DNA of 6,886 nucleotides from Gp13-AA77 sp036521995 (GTDB lineage: Bacteria > Acidobacteriota > Terriglobia > UBA7540), in NCBI GenBank assembly GCA_036521995.1, contig DATDGR010000035.1, positions 1 to 6,886 of the forward strand. The letters are read 5' to 3'. The notes under the pieces are model-generated. The model was not told where the DNA came from and made no database searches. It saw nothing but the letters and a program-made list of their open reading frames with translations. Below are positions 5,875 to 6,886 of the stretch, piece by piece. Position numbers and translations under genes: made by a program. Each line of letters starts with the position of its first letter. The stretch's first letter is position 1.

Positions 5875-5887
5875 AGCGGCCGGCGAG
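5846..5887 (+). other. 10-bp perfect stem-loop across the stop codon of the DUF5668 gene
   Basis: CTCGCCGGCC (5846-5855) is the exact reverse complement of GGCCGGCGAG (5878-5887), with a 22-nt loop that includes the TGA at 5872-5874. No T run follows on this strand (AAAGGC), so it is not a typical intrinsic terminator. It could slow 3' decay or set a processing point that separates the small-protein genes from the gene at 6146. Confidence 0.45.
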
Positions 5888-5897
5888 AAAGGCAGTT

Positions 5898-6031
5898 GTC
5901 ATGCTGAGCCTGGTACGGCAACTTCTGTTTCTTGCGGAAGACAAAAGCAGATCCTTCGCGGAGTTTACCCTGAGTCCCTTCGCTGTGCTCAGGGCCGTTC
6001 GCAGTGGAAGGGCGAACGGGCTCAGGATGAC
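5898..6031. repeat. 134-bp REP/MITE-like intergenic repeat candidate with inverted ends
   Basis: The ends are inverted copies: GTCATGCTGAGC (5898-5909) and GCTCAGGATGAC (6020-6031), matching at 11 of 12 positions. Inside are two more perfect inverted pairs: CCCTGAG (5968-5974) / CTCAGGG (5988-5994) and CCGTTCGC (5995-6002) / GCGAACGG (6012-6019). The words CCTTCGC, TGTGCTCAGG and CAGGATGAC resemble a dispersed intergenic repeat that I recall from acidobacterial and other soil-bacterial genomes; this recollection cannot be checked here. It has no coding capacity and would be a non-autonomous element placed between two genes of the cluster. Confidence 0.55.
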
Positions 6032-6047
6032 GCCACGGCAAAGGCCT

Positions 6048-6066
6048 TCTCAGCAGACTGCTGAGA
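6048..6066. promoter_or_regulatory. 19-bp perfect palindrome upstream of the LiaF-like gene
   Basis: TCTCAGCAG (6048-6056) and CTGCTGAGA (6058-6066) are perfect inverted 9-mers around one central base. The near-zero spacer fits a dimeric regulator site better than an RNA hairpin, and it lies 80 bp before the start of the next gene. No T run follows. It may also belong to the adjoining repeat. Confidence 0.4.
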
Positions 6067-6145
6067 GTTGTAGGAAGCACCTGTGGAGGATGATGGGCCC
6101 TGGCCGGCAGGCTGATTTTCTGGCGGACCCGAGGGGAGAACGAAC

Positions 6146-6886
6146 ATGAGCGCATATGTCTATCGCCGGGGATCGATTTTCTGGGCCCTGACCCTGATTG
6201 GGGTCGGTGCGCTGTTCCTCTATCAAAACTTCAATGCGGCCATTCGCCCCTGGGAGATTCTGGCGAAGTTCTGGCCCGTGGTCATCATCTTCTGGGGCTT
6301 TTCGAAGCTCATTGACCACCTGCAGGCGCGGGCTCATCCTGAAACCACGCCGCCACCGCTCTTCTCGGCGAGCGAGGTGATTCTCCTCGTCCTGGTCCTC
6401 ATCATCGGCACACTGGGGTCGAAGATCGTCCTGCATCAGTGGCCGGCGTGGTGGGAGTCCGGTATCCACGCCAACGGTGATGATTGGGACGGCATCTTCG
6501 AAAACTCTTACACGTATACCCAGAACGTGAGCACCCCGGTCGAGGGGCCGTCTCACCTCGTGCTCGTCGACCATCGGGGCGACGTGGAGGTGCGGTCCGG
6601 CGATCAGCCGAACCTTCAGGCCGCCATCAAAGAAGTTGTCCATGCCGGCTCCGAACAGGAGGCCAAGAAAATTGCAGATCGACTGAAGTTCGAGATCGTC
6701 CATCAGGGCGCTCAATACACCCTGCAGTCAAACCTGGACGCGTTACCCGAAGCGGGTCGCAGCGTGCGCCTGGACATCACCCTGAGCGTGCCGCCGGCCA
6801 CCTCCACCGACCTGACCCTGGAGCACGGAGATTTGACCCTTGACGGGCTCAAGGGTGACCAGAACCTCACTGTTGATCACGGCGAC
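6146..6886 (+). CDS. LiaF-like membrane protein: DUF5668 region plus DUF4097 beta-repeat domain (3' partial)
   Basis: ATG 6146 has GGGGAG (6133-6138) 7 nt upstream, and 247 codons run open to the window edge. Residues 8-58 form a DUF5668-like two-helix unit (GSIFWALTLIGVGALFLYQN, KFWPVVIIFWGFSKLID). A third TM helix is at about 76-96 (ASEVILLVLVLIIGTLG), followed by a Trp-rich stretch (97-115). From about 138 on the protein shows the beta-repeat pattern of DUF4097 (HLVLVDHRGDVEVRSGD, TDLTLEHGDLTLDGLKGD, LTVDHGD), related to the toastrack domain of LiaF/PspC-type proteins. The beta domain would lie outside the membrane and act as sensor or scaffold (inference). A 271-bp spacer with repeats separates it from the gene string before it, so it may have its own promoter or a lowered readthrough. 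Confidence 0.88.
   Translation, partial: MSAYVYRRGSIFWALTLIGVGALFLYQNFNAAIRPWEILAKFWPVVIIFWGFSKLIDHLQARAHPETTPPPLFSASEVILLVLVLIIGTLGSKIVLHQWPAWWESGIHANGDDWDGIFENSYTYTQNVSTPVEGPSHLVLVDHRGDVEVRSGDQPNLQAAIKEVVHAGSEQEAKKIADRLKFEIVHQGAQYTLQSNLDALPEAGRSVRLDITLSVPPATSTDLTLEHGDLTLDGLKGDQNLTVDHGD

Noticed and set aside
5709..6149. 146-codon frame on the + strand running through the DUF5668 gene and the repeat
   Set aside because: Out of frame with the DUF5668 gene, and it crosses the structured repeat; no domain.

Overview
The window is high-GC bacterial DNA. Its gene content suggests an Acidobacteriota-type genome: a FecR/DUF6600 secreted protein, an ECF sigma factor with a zinc-finger anti-sigma factor, B-box plus LiaI/LiaF-type membrane proteins, and a dispersed repeat with a 'CCTTCGCTGTGCTCAGG' core. 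This assignment is an inference from gene content and style. There is no rRNA or other marker gene in the window.

Layout, all genes on the + strand. Bases 1-1770 hold the 3' part of a large exported FecR/DUF6600 protein, whose true start lies upstream; a GC-rich hairpin terminator candidate follows at 1802-1828. Bases 1771-2654 are a long non-coding gap. It contains a dense cluster of inverted repeats (1898-1989), further small palindromes and candidate promoters for the next operon. Bases 2655-5874 form a compact gene string: ECF sigma factor, membrane anti-sigma factor, a B-box/multi-TM/DUF5668 protein, four consecutive small proteins (63-77 aa) that each have one TM helix followed by a charged coiled coil, and an 80-aa DUF5668-like two-helix protein. 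Bases 5875-6145 are a second spacer with a stem-loop across a stop codon, a repeat bounded by inverted ends, and a 19-bp palindrome. Bases 6146-6886 are the 5' part of a LiaF-like protein (DUF5668 membrane part, a further TM helix, then a DUF4097 beta-repeat domain), cut by the window edge.

How the genes may work together (inference): an envelope-stress module in which the anti-sigma factor holds the sigma factor at the membrane. The regulated products would be small membrane proteins comparable in architecture to the Psp and Lia systems: PspB-like TM-plus-coiled-coil peptides, LiaI/LiaF-type TM domains and a toastrack-like DUF4097 sensor or scaffold. The most unusual part is the tandem family of four diverged PspB-sized peptides. 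To my knowledge they have no named family, and they make the locus worth following up.
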